From Oryzomicrobium terrae (GTDB lineage: Bacteria > Pseudomonadota > Gammaproteobacteria > Burkholderiales > Rhodocyclaceae), in NCBI RefSeq assembly GCF_008274805.1, contig NZ_CP022579.1, positions 124,001-188,000 on the forward strand: DNA of 64,000 nt. Reading direction: 5' to 3'. Below the pieces are notes generated by a model, which had not been told where the DNA came from, made no database searches, and was given only the letters and a program-made list of their open reading frames with translations. This document shows positions 28,531-36,257 of this stretch, in pieces. The first letter of the stretch is position 1. Every line of letters begins with the position of its first letter. A program made the position numbers and the translations under genes.

Positions 28531-29685
28531 TCAGGCGGCGCCGAGGCGCCACAGGGAGGTCACTTCCTTGCTGCGCGCCGCGTGCAGCGGGTCGTCCGGG
28601 TCGCCGGCCTTGGGGTGGCGCGGGCGGATGTCGTGGCGGCCGAGCACGGCCAGCCCGGCCGCGTCGATCCACGCCAGCAATTCTTCCCGGGACCGCAGCC
28701 CCAGGTGCTCGGCCAGGTCCGAGATGATCAGCCAGCCCTCGCCGCCCGGGGCCAGATGGGCCGCCAGGCCGGCGAGAAAGCCGCGCAGCATGCGGCTGTC
28801 CGGGTCGTACACCGCGTATTCGATGGCCGAGCTGGGCCGCGCCGGCACCCAGGGCGGGTTGCACACCACCAGGGGCGCCCGGCCGTCCGGGAACAGGTCG
28901 GCCTCGACCACCTCCACGTGTTTATCCACCCCCAGCCGCGCCAGGTTCTCCCCGGCGCAGGCCAGGGCGCGCGGGTCCTGGTCGGTGGCGACGATCTTGG
29001 CGACGCCGCGCTTGGCCAGCACCGCCGCCAGCACGCCGGAACCGGTGCCGATGTCGAAGGCCAGGGCCGGCGCCGGGCGGGGTAGGGGCGTGCTGGCCAC
29101 CAGGTCCACGTATTCGCCGCGCACCGGCGAGAACACCCCGTAGTGCGGATGAATGCGTCCGCCCAAGGCGGCAATCTCCACCCCCTTCTTGCGCCATTCG
29201 TGGGCGCCCACCCGGCCGAGCAGTTCGCGCAGCGACACCACCGAGGGGCCGTCGGCCGGGCCGTAGGCTTCCAGGCAGGCGGCGGCCACGTCCGGCGCCC
29301 GGCGCAGGGGGATGGCGTAGTCGGCATCGAGGGGAATCAGCACCATCCCCAGCACCCGGGCGCGCTGCCCCTGGGCCTGGCGGTGCAGGTGGAAGGCCTC
29401 GGCCGGGGTGCGGCTGGGCGGTGCCGCCTTGGCCTTCTTGCGTGCCGCCGGGCTGGGCTTGTCGGCGCGCCGGGCCAGGGCCTGCAACAGCTGCCGGGCG
29501 TTGTGGAAGTCGCCGCGCCAGAGCAGGGCGGTTCCTTCGCAGGCCAGCCGGTAGGCGGTATCGGCGTTCAGGGTGTCGTCGGCGAGCAGCACCTTCTTGG
29601 GCGGCGGCGTGCCGTTTTCCGAGCGCCAGCGGGCGGCCCGGGGCGTGTCGCCGTCGGTCCAGTGAAGTTGGGGGATGTCGCTCAT
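28531..29685 (-). CDS. Class I SAM-dependent methyltransferase (PrmC/RlmG-like)
   Basis: The 384-residue protein has an N-terminal region of about 200 residues without a recognised motif. It contains an Ala/Lys-rich linker (RRADKPSPAARKKAKAAPP). The Rossmann methyltransferase domain follows: motif I LAFDIGTGSGVLAAVLAKRG near residue 215, ATDQDPRALACAGENL, and the NPPW catalytic motif (VVCNPPWVPARP) typical of enzymes that methylate an exocyclic or amide nitrogen, such as PrmC, RlmG and RsmC. The substrate cannot be chosen from sequence alone. It is divergent from ahpC and convergent with the AhpD-like gene. The 232-base gap 28299-28530 on its 3' side shows no gene. Confidence 0.78.
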   Translation of the reverse strand: MSDIPQLHWTDGDTPRAARWRSENGTPPPKKVLLADDTLNADTAYRLACEGTALLWRGDFHNARQLLQALARRADKPSPAARKKAKAAPPSRTPAEAFHLHRQAQGQRARVLGMVLIPLDADYAIPLRRAPDVAAACLEAYGPADGPSVVSLRELLGRVGAHEWRKKGVEIAALGGRIHPHYGVFSPVRGEYVDLVASTPLPRPAPALAFDIGTGSGVLAAVLAKRGVAKIVATDQDPRALACAGENLARLGVDKHVEVVEADLFPDGRAPLVVCNPPWVPARPSSAIEYAVYDPDSRMLRGFLAGLAAHLAPGGEGWLIISDLAEHLGLRSREELLAWIDAAGLAVLGRHDIRPRHPKAGDPDDPLHAARSKEVTSLWRLGAA

Positions 29686-29823
29686 GGGGAGGGCCGGGCT
29701 CGGTGGGACGGGGCGGATGCCCCGGGAGCGGCGATTGTAGAGAGGCCCCGAGCCTGGGGCAACGCGGTGAGGCGGCCGGCCTGGGCCGGGAGGCTGCCCG
29801 GTAGGGGCGCGGGGAGTGTGTTG

Positions 29824-29861
29824 ATAGTTTGTTGCTATTCACAGTATCAAAACAATTGACT
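29824..29861 (+). promoter_or_regulatory. OxyR-type operator and -35 region of ahpC
   Basis: ATAG-N7-CTAT at 29824-29838 matches an OxyR half-site pair exactly. Seven bases on comes a degenerate second pair (ATCA at 29846-29849, TGAC at 29857-29860). TTGACT at 29856-29861 is a -35-like box directly at its edge, the usual place for OxyR activation. The -10 is unclear (TAAGAT at 29884-29889 is too far). It precedes ahpC, a classic OxyR target. Confidence 0.65.
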
Positions 29862-29949
29862 GGAATAACTGGCGGCCGGGCCCTAAGATGCATCCATCGC
29901 AGCACCCAACCTCAACCGATTTGCCACAACCTACCAAGGAGAATCACCG

Positions 29950-30519
29950 ATGAGCACCTCCCTGATCAACACCGAAATCAAGCCGTTCAACGCCACCGCC
30001 TTCCACGCCGGCAAGTTCGTTCCCGTTTCCGACGCCGACCTGAAGGGCAAGTGGTCCGTGGTCTTCTTCTACCCCGCCGACTTCACCTTCGTCTGCCCGA
30101 CCGAGCTGGGCGATCTGGCCGACAACTACGCCGAGTTCCAGAAGCTGGGCGTGGAAATCTACTCCGTCTCCACCGACACCCACTTCACCCATAAGGCCTG
30201 GCACGACAGCTCCGAGACCATCGGCAAGATCAACTACCCGATGATCGGCGACCCCACCGGCGTCATCACCCGCAACTTCGGCGTGATGATCGAAGAAGCC
30301 GGCCTGGCCGAGCGCGGCACCTTCGTGATCGACCCCCAGGGCAAGATCCAGATCATCGAGATCAACGCCGGCGGCATCGGCCGCGACGCTGCCGAGCTGC
30401 TGCGCAAGGTGAAGGCGGCCCAGTACGTGGCCTCCCACCCGGGCGAAGTCTGCCCCGCCAAGTGGAAGGAAGGCGAGGCCACCCTGGCCCCCTCCCTGGA
30501 CCTGGTCGGCAAGATCTAA
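29950..30519 (+). CDS. ahpC: Alkyl hydroperoxide reductase subunit C (2-Cys peroxiredoxin)
   Basis: AhpC reduces hydrogen peroxide, organic hydroperoxides and peroxynitrite in the cytosol. The 189-residue protein begins [19 protein letters not shown]. The peroxidatic cysteine is in [15 protein letters not shown] near residue 49, and the resolving cysteine is in the C-terminal [12 protein letters not shown]. An AAGGAGA ribosome site ends seven bases before the ATG. It is followed by ahpF, its reductase, after a 188-base gap holding a GC-rich hairpin, and is preceded by an OxyR-type site. Confidence 0.97.
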   Translation: MSTSLINTEIKPFNATAFHAGKFVPVSDADLKGKWSVVFFYPADFTFVCPTELGDLADNYAEFQKLGVEIYSVSTDTHFTHKAWHDSSETIGKINYPMIGDPTGVITRNFGVMIEEAGLAERGTFVIDPQGKIQIIEINAGGIGRDAAELLRKVKAAQYVASHPGEVCPAKWKEGEATLAPSLDLVGKI

Positions 30520-30563
30520 GTCCCTGACTCCCGCCGCGTTCTCGTAACGCCACGCAGGAAACT

Positions 30564-30585
30564 CCCCCGGGCCCCGGCCCGGGGG
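30564..30585 (+). other. GC-rich hairpin between ahpC and ahpF
   Basis: Nine-base arms (30564-30572 and 30577-30585) with a four-base loop form a very stable hairpin without a T-run. It may protect the ahpC 3' end or reduce read-through, so that ahpC exceeds ahpF. The role is inferred. Confidence 0.4.
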
Positions 30586-30707
30586 CCGGGAGCGGTTTGC
30601 ACCCGGCCCCCGGATTCCAGCGGCAAGGCGCCTGCCCCAGGCCCAGACACCTTCCCTCTGCAATCCCCTTCCAGATTTCACCAATTCAGCTTCCTCGGGA
30701 GACCCCC

Positions 30708-32270
30708 ATGCTCGACGCCAACATCAAGACCCAGCTCAAGGCCTACCTGGAAAAGCTCGTCCAGCCCATCGAACTGGTGGCCTCCCTGGACGATTCCGCC
30801 AAGGCCCAGGAAATGCGCGGCCTGCTGGTGGACATCGCCGAACTCTCGCCCAAGGTGACCCTGCGCGAGAACGGTACCGCCGCCCGCCGTCCGTCGTTTG
30901 CCATCGCCAAGGCCGGCGAGACCCCGCGCATCCACTTCGCCGGCATCCCCATGGGCCACGAGTTCACCTCCCTGGTGCTCGCCCTGCTGCAAAGCGGCGG
31001 CCACCCGCCCAAGATCGAGGCCGATGTGATCGAACAGATCAAGGGCCTGGACGGCCAGTTCAGCTTCGAGACCTTCGTCTCCCTGTCCTGCCATAACTGC
31101 CCGGACGTGGTGCAGGCCCTCAACACCCTGGCCGTGCTCAACCCCGGCGTCGAAGCGGTGATGATCGACGGCGGCATGTTCCAGCAGGAAGTGGAAGATC
31201 GCCAGATCATGGGCGTGCCCGCCGTCTATCTCAACGGCGAACTGTTCGGCCAGGGCCGCATGGAACTGGGCGAGATCATCGCCAAGCTCGACACCGGCGC
31301 CGCCGCCCGGGCCGCCGAGAAGATCGCCCAGAAGGACGTGTTCGACGTGCTGGTGGTGGGCGGTGGCCCGGCCGGCGCGGCGGCCGCCATCTACGCCGCC
31401 CGCAAGGGCATCCGTACCGGCGTGGCGGCCGAGCGTTTCGGCGGCCAGGTGCTCGACACCCTGGGCATCGAGAACTTCATCTCGGTGAAGGAGACCGAAG
31501 GCCCCAAGCTGGCCATGGCCCTGGAACAGCACGTCCGCGACTACGACGTGGACATCATGAACCTGCAGCGCGCCGTGGGCCTCAAGCCCGCCGCCGACGG
31601 CAAGCCCGCCGAGGTCACCCTGGCCAACGGCGCGGTGTTGAAGAGCAAGACGGTGATCCTTTCCACCGGCGCCCGCTGGCGCGAGATGGGCGTGCCCGGC
31701 GAAGCCGAGTACCGCACCAAGGGCGTGGCCTACTGCCCCCACTGCGACGGTCCCCTGTTCAAGGGCAAGCGCGTGGCGGTGATCGGCGGAGGCAACTCCG
31801 GTGTGGAAGCAGCCATCGACCTGGCCGGCATCGTCGCCCACGTCACCCTGCTGGAATTCGGCAGTGAGTTGCGCGCCGACGCCGTGCTGCAAAAGAAGCT
31901 CCACAGCCTGCCCAACGTCACCGTCATCACCCAGGCCCAGACCACCGAAGTCACCGGCGACGGCCAGAAGGTGAACGGCCTGGTGTACAAGGACCGGGCG
32001 AGCGGTGAAACGAAGAAGGTGGAGCTGGAAGGCATCTTCGTCCAGATCGGCCTGCTGCCCAACACCGATTGGCTCAAGGGCACGGTGGAACTGTCCAGCC
32101 GCGGCGAGATCATCATCGACGACAAGGGCCAGACCACGGTCCCCGGCGTCTTCGCCGCCGGCGACTGCACCACGGTGCCCTACAAGCAGATCATCATCGC
32201 CATGGGCGAGGGCGCCAAGGCCAGCCTGGCCGCCTTCGACCACCTGATCCGCACGTCGGTGACGGCGTAA
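30708..32270 (+). CDS. ahpF: Alkyl hydroperoxide reductase subunit F
   Basis: AhpF is the NADH-dependent flavoprotein that reduces AhpC. The ATG at 30708 (GGGAG upstream) gives 520 residues, the family length; upstream open frame is untranslated gap. The N-terminal double thioredoxin-fold domain has the CxxC in [16 protein letters not shown] near residue 130. The thioredoxin-reductase-like part has the FAD motif [34 protein letters not shown], the second CxxC in [15 protein letters not shown], the NADH motif [18 protein letters not shown] and the C-terminal [26 protein letters not shown]. Confidence 0.97.
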   Translation: MLDANIKTQLKAYLEKLVQPIELVASLDDSAKAQEMRGLLVDIAELSPKVTLRENGTAARRPSFAIAKAGETPRIHFAGIPMGHEFTSLVLALLQSGGHPPKIEADVIEQIKGLDGQFSFETFVSLSCHNCPDVVQALNTLAVLNPGVEAVMIDGGMFQQEVEDRQIMGVPAVYLNGELFGQGRMELGEIIAKLDTGAAARAAEKIAQKDVFDVLVVGGGPAGAAAAIYAARKGIRTGVAAERFGGQVLDTLGIENFISVKETEGPKLAMALEQHVRDYDVDIMNLQRAVGLKPAADGKPAEVTLANGAVLKSKTVILSTGARWREMGVPGEAEYRTKGVAYCPHCDGPLFKGKRVAVIGGGNSGVEAAIDLAGIVAHVTLLEFGSELRADAVLQKKLHSLPNVTVITQAQTTEVTGDGQKVNGLVYKDRASGETKKVELEGIFVQIGLLPNTDWLKGTVELSSRGEIIIDDKGQTTVPGVFAAGDCTTVPYKQIIIAMGEGAKASLAAFDHLIRTSVTA

Positions 32271-32280
32271 GTTTTACTGC

Positions 32281-32334
32281 CCCACAAACAAAAAGCCCGC
32301 CCCGGGGAACCGGGGCGGGCTTTTTGTTTGTGGG
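32281..32334. terminator. Very strong bidirectional terminator after ahpF
   Basis: Perfect 25-base arms lie at 32281-32305 and 32310-32334 around a GGAA tetraloop. The G+C core is followed by TTTTTGTTTG and mirrored by the matching A-run on the left. It ends the ahp transcript and could also block transcription arriving from the right. Confidence 0.93.
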
Positions 32335-32357
32335 TGGGTGATAGACCGGATGGGGGC

Positions 32358-32580
32358 ATGAAACTCAGAGAGTTTTCAGCAACACAAGGCGTGAGAAACA
32401 GGTGTCCTACTTGCAGAGTAGAGATCGTTTGCTATATCGACAATGCTTTTGACATTTCATTGATTGCTCAATAGCATAAAGAATATGAGAGACGCTTATG
32501 TGAGAATGTCTGATGATTGCTGTGGTGCGTCTAAACAGGAGATTAACTGGCTCTATATGAAAAATGGCACGGGCCGATAA
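32358..32580 (+). pseudogene. Possible decayed small gene
   Basis: An ATG at 32358 opens MKLREFSATQGVRNRCPTCR and continues for 38 codons to a TAG at 32472. In the same frame a further 12 codons read HKEYERRLCENV to a TGA at 32511. A shift of one base then gives DDCCGASKQEINWLYMKNG to a TAA at 32578. The residue composition looks protein-like throughout, unlike the shadow frames elsewhere in the window, but I recognise no family. It may be chance. It lies in the same A/T-richer segment as the clearer pseudogene at 32991. Confidence 0.3.
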
Positions 32581-32602
32581 ATTAAAATCAGGTTGAAATG
32601 CC

Positions 32603-32902
32603 GTGATTAAACTTCTGAGAATATCTTCTTTCCTATGCGTAGGTAGTACATGTGTGTGCCTGGGATTGGCAATTTGGCAGCCAACGGGTTATTCGTCTCT
32701 ATTGAATATCGGATTAGCTTTGTTGGTGTTCGCATTATTTTTTTTGGTTTGGCGTCACTACCTTCTGCATTCGCCGGTTCCTACGCGTTATGGCCGTCAA
32801 ATTACTATTGATCGACATCCTGTTGCCTACAGGTTATGGTTTGTTCTGATTTCGTTGTTTTGTGGGTTCGTCCTCTACGTTCTTCTACGCGCCGGGTTAT
32901 AA
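32603..32902 (+). CDS. Small hypothetical membrane protein
   Basis: The 99-residue protein starts with a GTG at 32603; the ribosome site is weak. Three hydrophobic segments are visible at about residues 9-26, 33-51 and 77-96, separated by a short basic loop (RHYLLHSPVPTRYGRQITIDRH). I recognise no family. Base composition and codon use are richer in A/T than in the surrounding housekeeping genes. Its neighbours on both sides look decayed, so it may itself be a relic or a recently acquired gene. Confidence 0.5.
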   Translation: MIKLLRISSFLCVGSTCVCLGLAIWQPTGYSSLLNIGLALLVFALFFLVWRHYLLHSPVPTRYGRQITIDRHPVAYRLWFVLISLFCGFVLYVLLRAGL

Positions 32903-32990
32903 CTACCTACCCATCTGACAATGGAATCAAGGTGCGCAGAGATGTCTGATGCGCTAGTTCCATTTGCTTGCAACGCTAGGCGCCTTGCTG

Positions 32991-33547
32991 ATGATTCGTT
33001 GGTCCATTAATCTTATCTACGGCTCTGTCACCGTGAGATTTGAAAGCCAATATTCAATTTATGAGTCGGTTTCTAGACTGGTTGCTTTTGTTAAACCATA
33101 AATTATCGGCTCATTTTCTAGGCAATATGCTGTCAGTAATGTTGCCGAGAAGAATGTGTCTATTCGACGCATATTGCCCTTTATCCGCAATTCCTGGGGG
33201 TGATTTTTATCGGTTCTTTTGAACCGCTTGGCGCCAAGTCTGTACTCAAAGGTGAGTTTAGATTCTCAAACTGGACAAGGATATCCATGTCCATTTAGTC
33301 CGGGTTTATCGCCTTCAGGACCGTACGTGCTACCGTGGCAGTCCTTGTCAATGCTTCTGCCGACCCATGGCTCCCGTTATTTGGCGTAGGGATGTTTACC
33401 ATGGGGGTCGCATTGGTTCGTAGTGGAAAATGGTTTGCCAGAAATGACGTTGCCTGGCTTACTCAAGTCATTTCTGGTGCGCTCTGCTCAGATGGTGCCC
33501 AACAGCCCGGTTCAGGGGACGGTGAGCGAGCTTCTCCCTATAAATGA
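32991..33547 (+). pseudogene. Pseudogene of a small conserved membrane protein
   Basis: From the ATG at 32991 the frame reads MIRWSINLIYGSVTVRFES and so on to a TAA at 33099, then IIGSFSRQYAVSNVAEKNV to a TGA at 33201. One base back, at a G-tract (33196-33200), another frame opens as VIFIGSFEPLGAKSVLKGEF to a TAG at 33296. It continues in the same frame as SGFIAFRTVRATVAVLVNAS and PLFGVGMFTMGVALVRSGKW to 33547. Pieced together these make one protein of about 160-180 residues with two membrane segments, broken by two stops and a one-base deletion. The pattern (GxFExxG..VLxGxFR...PLFGxGMF) is reminiscent of conserved hypothetical membrane proteins; no function is known to me. Confidence 0.7.
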
Positions 33548-33577
33548 AGCTGTACACGCAAAGTGTGCATTCGAAAG

Positions 33578-33617
33578 CTAACCCCATCAGTGCTTACGCC
33601 GATGGGGTTAGTTTTTT
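33578..33617 (+). terminator. Rho-independent terminator at the end of the decayed segment
   Basis: Perfect 11-base arms (33578-33588 and 33601-33611) with a 12-base loop are followed by TTTTTT at 33612-33617. It is oriented for plus-strand transcription from the pseudogene region and lies 40 bases before the convergent Cys-rich gene's 3' end. Confidence 0.82.
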
Positions 33618-33656
33618 AGAGAAGGCTCCGAACACCCTCGATAAAACACTCCCCAA

Positions 33657-34046
33657 TCACGGCCGCTTGTTCCCCCGCTCCATCCGCTTCGCCAGCATGG
33701 CGTAGCACCCATCCGATACCTCCTTCTGGTGGTCCAGCAGGCAGTTCACGAGGCGGCCGCCGCCGGGCTGGACGCCTTGGCAGAGGCGGCTCACATCCTG
33801 TTTGCAGGCGGCCAGGCCGTGCTGGTTGTCCAGGCGTTGCTTGAGGGCGTTGTAGCAGCCGTCGGAGATGTCCTGCTGGTGGTCGAGTAGGCAGTTCTGG
33901 GCGGGGCCGGCGCCGGGGCAGAATTTCTGGACGTCGGCCTGGCAGGCGGAGGGGGTCTGAGCCTGGGCGAGGGCGGGCAGGCCGGCGAGGGTGAGGAGCA
34001 GGGGTAGAGCGAGGCGGAAAGCGGGGCGGAGGATGTGGCGGAACAT
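33657..34046 (-). CDS. Secreted cysteine-rich repeat (GLG1-like) protein
   Basis: The 129-residue protein has a signal peptide (LALPLLLTLAGLPALAQAQ). It then has two copies of a ~45-residue Cys-rich repeat resembling the Golgi-apparatus-protein Cys-rich module: CQADVQKFCPG ... NCLLDHQQDISDGCYNAL and CKQDVSRLCQG ... NCLLDHQKEVSDGCYAML. Each has four cysteines at equivalent places, consistent with periplasmic disulfides. AGGTGA precedes the ATG at 34046. The molecular function is unknown. It lies just downstream of the heptad-repeat gene on the same strand, separated by a terminator. Confidence 0.82.
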   Translation of the reverse strand: MFRHILRPAFRLALPLLLTLAGLPALAQAQTPSACQADVQKFCPGAGPAQNCLLDHQQDISDGCYNALKQRLDNQHGLAACKQDVSRLCQGVQPGGGRLVNCLLDHQKEVSDGCYAMLAKRMERGNKRP

Positions 34047-34070
34047 GGCGTCACCTGGGGGCCGAAGATG

Positions 34071-34106
34071 AAAAACGGCCCCGGGGGCGTGAACCTTCCG
34101 GGGCCG
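34071..34106 (-). terminator. Terminator after the heptad-repeat gene
   Basis: Nine-base GC-rich arms (34076-34084 and 34098-34106) are followed on the minus strand by a run of five T (complement of 34071-34075). It ends transcription of the gene at 34129-34728 before the Cys-rich gene. Confidence 0.8.
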
Positions 34107-34128
34107 GTGTGGTGCTGCAGGGGCGGGC

Positions 34129-34728
34129 TCAGCCCCGGTGCGGACGGGCGGCGCGGACGTCGTGGCGGCGTTCCGCCCGGTCGGCGTTCAGGTCGCGGCG
34201 CTCGGTGTTGCGCTCGTGCAGATCCTGGCGGCGGTCGGCCCGGTCGCCGGCCAGGTCGCGGCGGTCCTGGCGGATGTCGCGCCGGTCGTTGCCGATGTCG
34301 CGACGATCCTGCTGCACGGCCCGGTTGTCCTGGCGCAGGGTGGAATCGTCGCGGCGCAGGTTCTGGCGATCCTGGGCGAGGGCGGCGGTGTTGCCGCTCT
34401 GCCGGTCGTTGCGCAGGGTGTTGAGGTCCTGGCGGCGCTGGGCGGCGGCCTGTTGGTCGGCGCTGCGGGCCTGGTTGAGCTGGCTCCGGTCCTGGCGCAG
34501 GTCGGCGCGGTCGGTGTTCAGGTCGCGGCGATCCTGGCGGATGTCCCGGTTGTCTTGACGCAGGTCGGTCCGCTCCTGGCGTAGATCGCGCCGGTCCTGA
34601 CGAATGTCGCGGGTGTCCTGGCGGACCTGGGGGCTGGCGGGGGGCGTGCCGTCGGTGCTTTGGGCAAAGGCGGCGGAGGCACTACAGGCGGTGCAGACGG
34701 CAAGGGCGATAAGCGTGTGGCGGACCAT
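34129..34728 (-). CDS. Secreted Arg/Asp/Gln-rich heptad-repeat protein
   Basis: The ATG at 34728 has a GAGGAGAT ribosome site, giving 199 residues; upstream frame is not needed. A signal peptide (MVRHTLIALAVCTACSASAAFAQ) is followed by nearly the whole mature chain built from a seven-residue motif of the type RxDLRQD (for example DIRQDRRDLRQERTDLRQDN). It repeats more than fifteen times with an Ala/Gln-rich break in the middle (NQARSADQQAAAQRRQDL). Such a chain should form a long charged helix or coiled coil in the periplasm. No function is recognised. The repeats also make the opposite strand look open, which is an artefact. Confidence 0.8.
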   Translation of the reverse strand: MVRHTLIALAVCTACSASAAFAQSTDGTPPASPQVRQDTRDIRQDRRDLRQERTDLRQDNRDIRQDRRDLNTDRADLRQDRSQLNQARSADQQAAAQRRQDLNTLRNDRQSGNTAALAQDRQNLRRDDSTLRQDNRAVQQDRRDIGNDRRDIRQDRRDLAGDRADRRQDLHERNTERRDLNADRAERRHDVRAARPHRG

Positions 34729-34934
34729 GGCGATCTCCTCGTGAGGTGCGTTGGCTAGGTTGTCAGGGGGGCTCTCGGGTACTGCGGTAAAGCCGGTCTG
34801 CAGGGGCGTGTTGCTTGTTTTGGGCAGTGCCGACCGGCAGGGACTGCCCGGTGGCGATGCCACCGTTCTGCCGGGCGCACTTGCAAGGTAGCGGCGCAGA
34901 TTGACGCGGGTCTGACCTGAAGCCTCCGCCGGTG

Positions 34935-34967
34935 GTAAGGAAATGTAAGTTCGTCGGCAAACGTAAG
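34935..34967 (-). promoter_or_regulatory. Direct repeats upstream of the heptad-repeat gene
   Basis: In the 399-base gap 34729-35127, the minus strand reads CTTACATTTCCTTAC. This is two CTTAC at a 10-base period (complements at 34935-34939 and 34945-34949), with a third at 34963-34967. The spacing resembles direct-repeat boxes of PmrA/QseB-type response regulators. It is about 210 bases upstream of the gene start, so either the leader is long or the match is fortuitous. The rest of the gap is GC-rich, with small hairpins and no gene. Confidence 0.3.
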
Positions 34968-35127
34968 CGCGCCTCGGCGGGCAGGCCCGGTTGGCAAGCC
35001 AGGGGAGATGGCACGCGGAAGGGGGCGTGCCCCGCCCGGCGCGGGCTGGCCGATGGTGGCGGGGCTGGGGTATGGGCACCGGGGACCCGGCGCCGGGGAA
35101 GGGGAAGGAGGCGGTGGGAAAGGCGTC

Positions 35128-36054
35128 TCAGAACGGCGGGTTGTTCTCGCCCTTGAGGGCCAGGAATTCGTCGATCAGCCGGGCCAGCACTTCGTCCTCG
35201 TCGCCTTCGGCCACGCCGAGCAGTTGGGCGACCCGCTTCATCTTGCTCGGGCTGACTTTGCGCGGCGCCGGGGCGGCCACCGTGGCCGGAGCTGGGGCCG
35301 TCGTTGCTGCGCCTGCCGGTGCGGGGGGCGGGGCCACGCTCGGCGCGGGCGCTTCGCTGGCCGGGGCGGCTGCCGACGGTACAACTGCGTCGGCGGTCGC
35401 CTTCTTCTTGCTGCGCTTCAGCCCTTCCGCCGTCAGGGCGCTTTCCACCGCCTGCTTGGGCAGCTTTTCGCCGTCTTGCACCTGCTCGATCAGGGTGTCG
35501 ACCCGGGCCTCGTTCTTCTGCGCCAGCTTCTCCAGCTGGATGGCGGTGGTGGTGCTGGAAATCTTGCCCGAGTCGAGCAGGGCGCTGACCTTGGGCGACA
35601 GGTTGGCAGCGGCGGTGGCCTGGTTGAGCCAGGACTGGGGCCGGCCGAAGTGCTCGGCGGCGGCCTCCCGGCTGTCGAAGCGCTGGGCGATGGCCTGGAT
35701 GGCGTTGGCCATCTCCCGGGTCTCCAGGGGGGCCCGCACGCCCTGGCCCAGGTTCTCGAAGACCTGGATCTCCAGGGCCTCCTCCGGGGCGCAGGGGCGC
35801 ACCAGGGCGGGCACCTTGGTTTCGCCGGCGAGCATGGCGGCGCGCCAGCGGCGTTCGCCGACGATCAGCTTGTGCCGCCCGTCGGCCCCGGCGGGCTGGA
35901 CGATCAGGGGCTGGATCAGCCCCTTGGCCTGGATCGAGGCCACCAGGGCCTTCAGCCCGGCGGTATCGACCTGCTTGCGCGGGTGCTCCGGGTCCGGGTC
36001 GATCAACGCCAGGTCGATCAGCTTGAAATCGGGATGGGTGTCTTTGAAGGCCAT
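35128..36054 (-). CDS. ParB/Spo0J-family protein (orphan)
   Basis: The 308-residue protein has an N-terminal ParB domain with DPDPEHPRKQVDTAGLKALV, the CTPase/clamp motif HKLIVGERRWRAAML near residues 62-75 and EIQVFENLGQ. A helix-turn-helix region follows at about 120-150 (SREAAAEHFGRPQSWLNQATAAANL). A Pro/Ala-rich linker (about 215-265) and a short acidic helical C-terminus (KMKRVAQLLGVAEGDEDEV) complete it. There is no parA next to it, so it is probably not the chromosomal ParABS protein but an orphan regulator or a remnant of a mobile element. It starts 203 bases after nrdB on the same strand, behind a strong hairpin. Confidence 0.85.
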   Translation of the reverse strand: MAFKDTHPDFKLIDLALIDPDPEHPRKQVDTAGLKALVASIQAKGLIQPLIVQPAGADGRHKLIVGERRWRAAMLAGETKVPALVRPCAPEEALEIQVFENLGQGVRAPLETREMANAIQAIAQRFDSREAAAEHFGRPQSWLNQATAAANLSPKVSALLDSGKISSTTTAIQLEKLAQKNEARVDTLIEQVQDGEKLPKQAVESALTAEGLKRSKKKATADAVVPSAAAPASEAPAPSVAPPPAPAGAATTAPAPATVAAPAPRKVSPSKMKRVAQLLGVAEGDEDEVLARLIDEFLALKGENNPPF

Positions 36055-36078
36055 GGCCGCTCCGCAGGGGTAAGGCGA

Positions 36079-36111
36079 CGTTCGCCGCCGTGACGGCCAC
36101 GGCGGCGAACG
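36079..36111 (-). other. Perfect 14-base inverted repeat upstream of the ParB-like gene
   Basis: Arms CGTTCGCCGCCGTG at 36079-36092 and its complement at 36098-36111 flank a five-base loop, 25 bases before the parB start. In the direction of transcription the T-run precedes the hairpin, so it is not a normal terminator. It could be an operator for the ParB-like protein or an mRNA leader structure. It does not match the parS consensus TGTTTCACGTGAAACA. Confidence 0.45.
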
Positions 36112-36257
36112 AAAAAAGGGGGCGGCATGGTGCGACTTTTCGCGGTGGTTTTCAACTCCCCCGAATGGGTGGCGCCAGGGTGCGTACGCGGGCCTACACC
36201 CAGGCGTCCTGGCGCTCCGACGTCACGACCCGCCTTATCCCAACCCCGCCTCCCGCC

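Noticed and set aside
33040-33222. A 60-codon plus-strand frame in the A/T-rich island
   Set aside because: It begins at a TTG and runs out of frame through the better-supported pseudogene at 32991-33547.
33335-33547. A stand-alone 70-residue gene
   Set aside because: The frame continues upstream past a single TAG into sequence that belongs to the same decayed protein, so it is treated as the pseudogene's 3' part.
34138-34584. A hydrophobic plus-strand open frame that looks like a repetitive membrane protein
   Set aside because: It is the antisense image of the RxDLRQD repeats; the minus strand has a signal peptide and a good ribosome site.
36079-36111. Terminator of the nrdAB transcript
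   Set aside because: In the direction of nrdAB transcription the T-run lies before the hairpin, not after it, so it is reported only as an inverted repeat.
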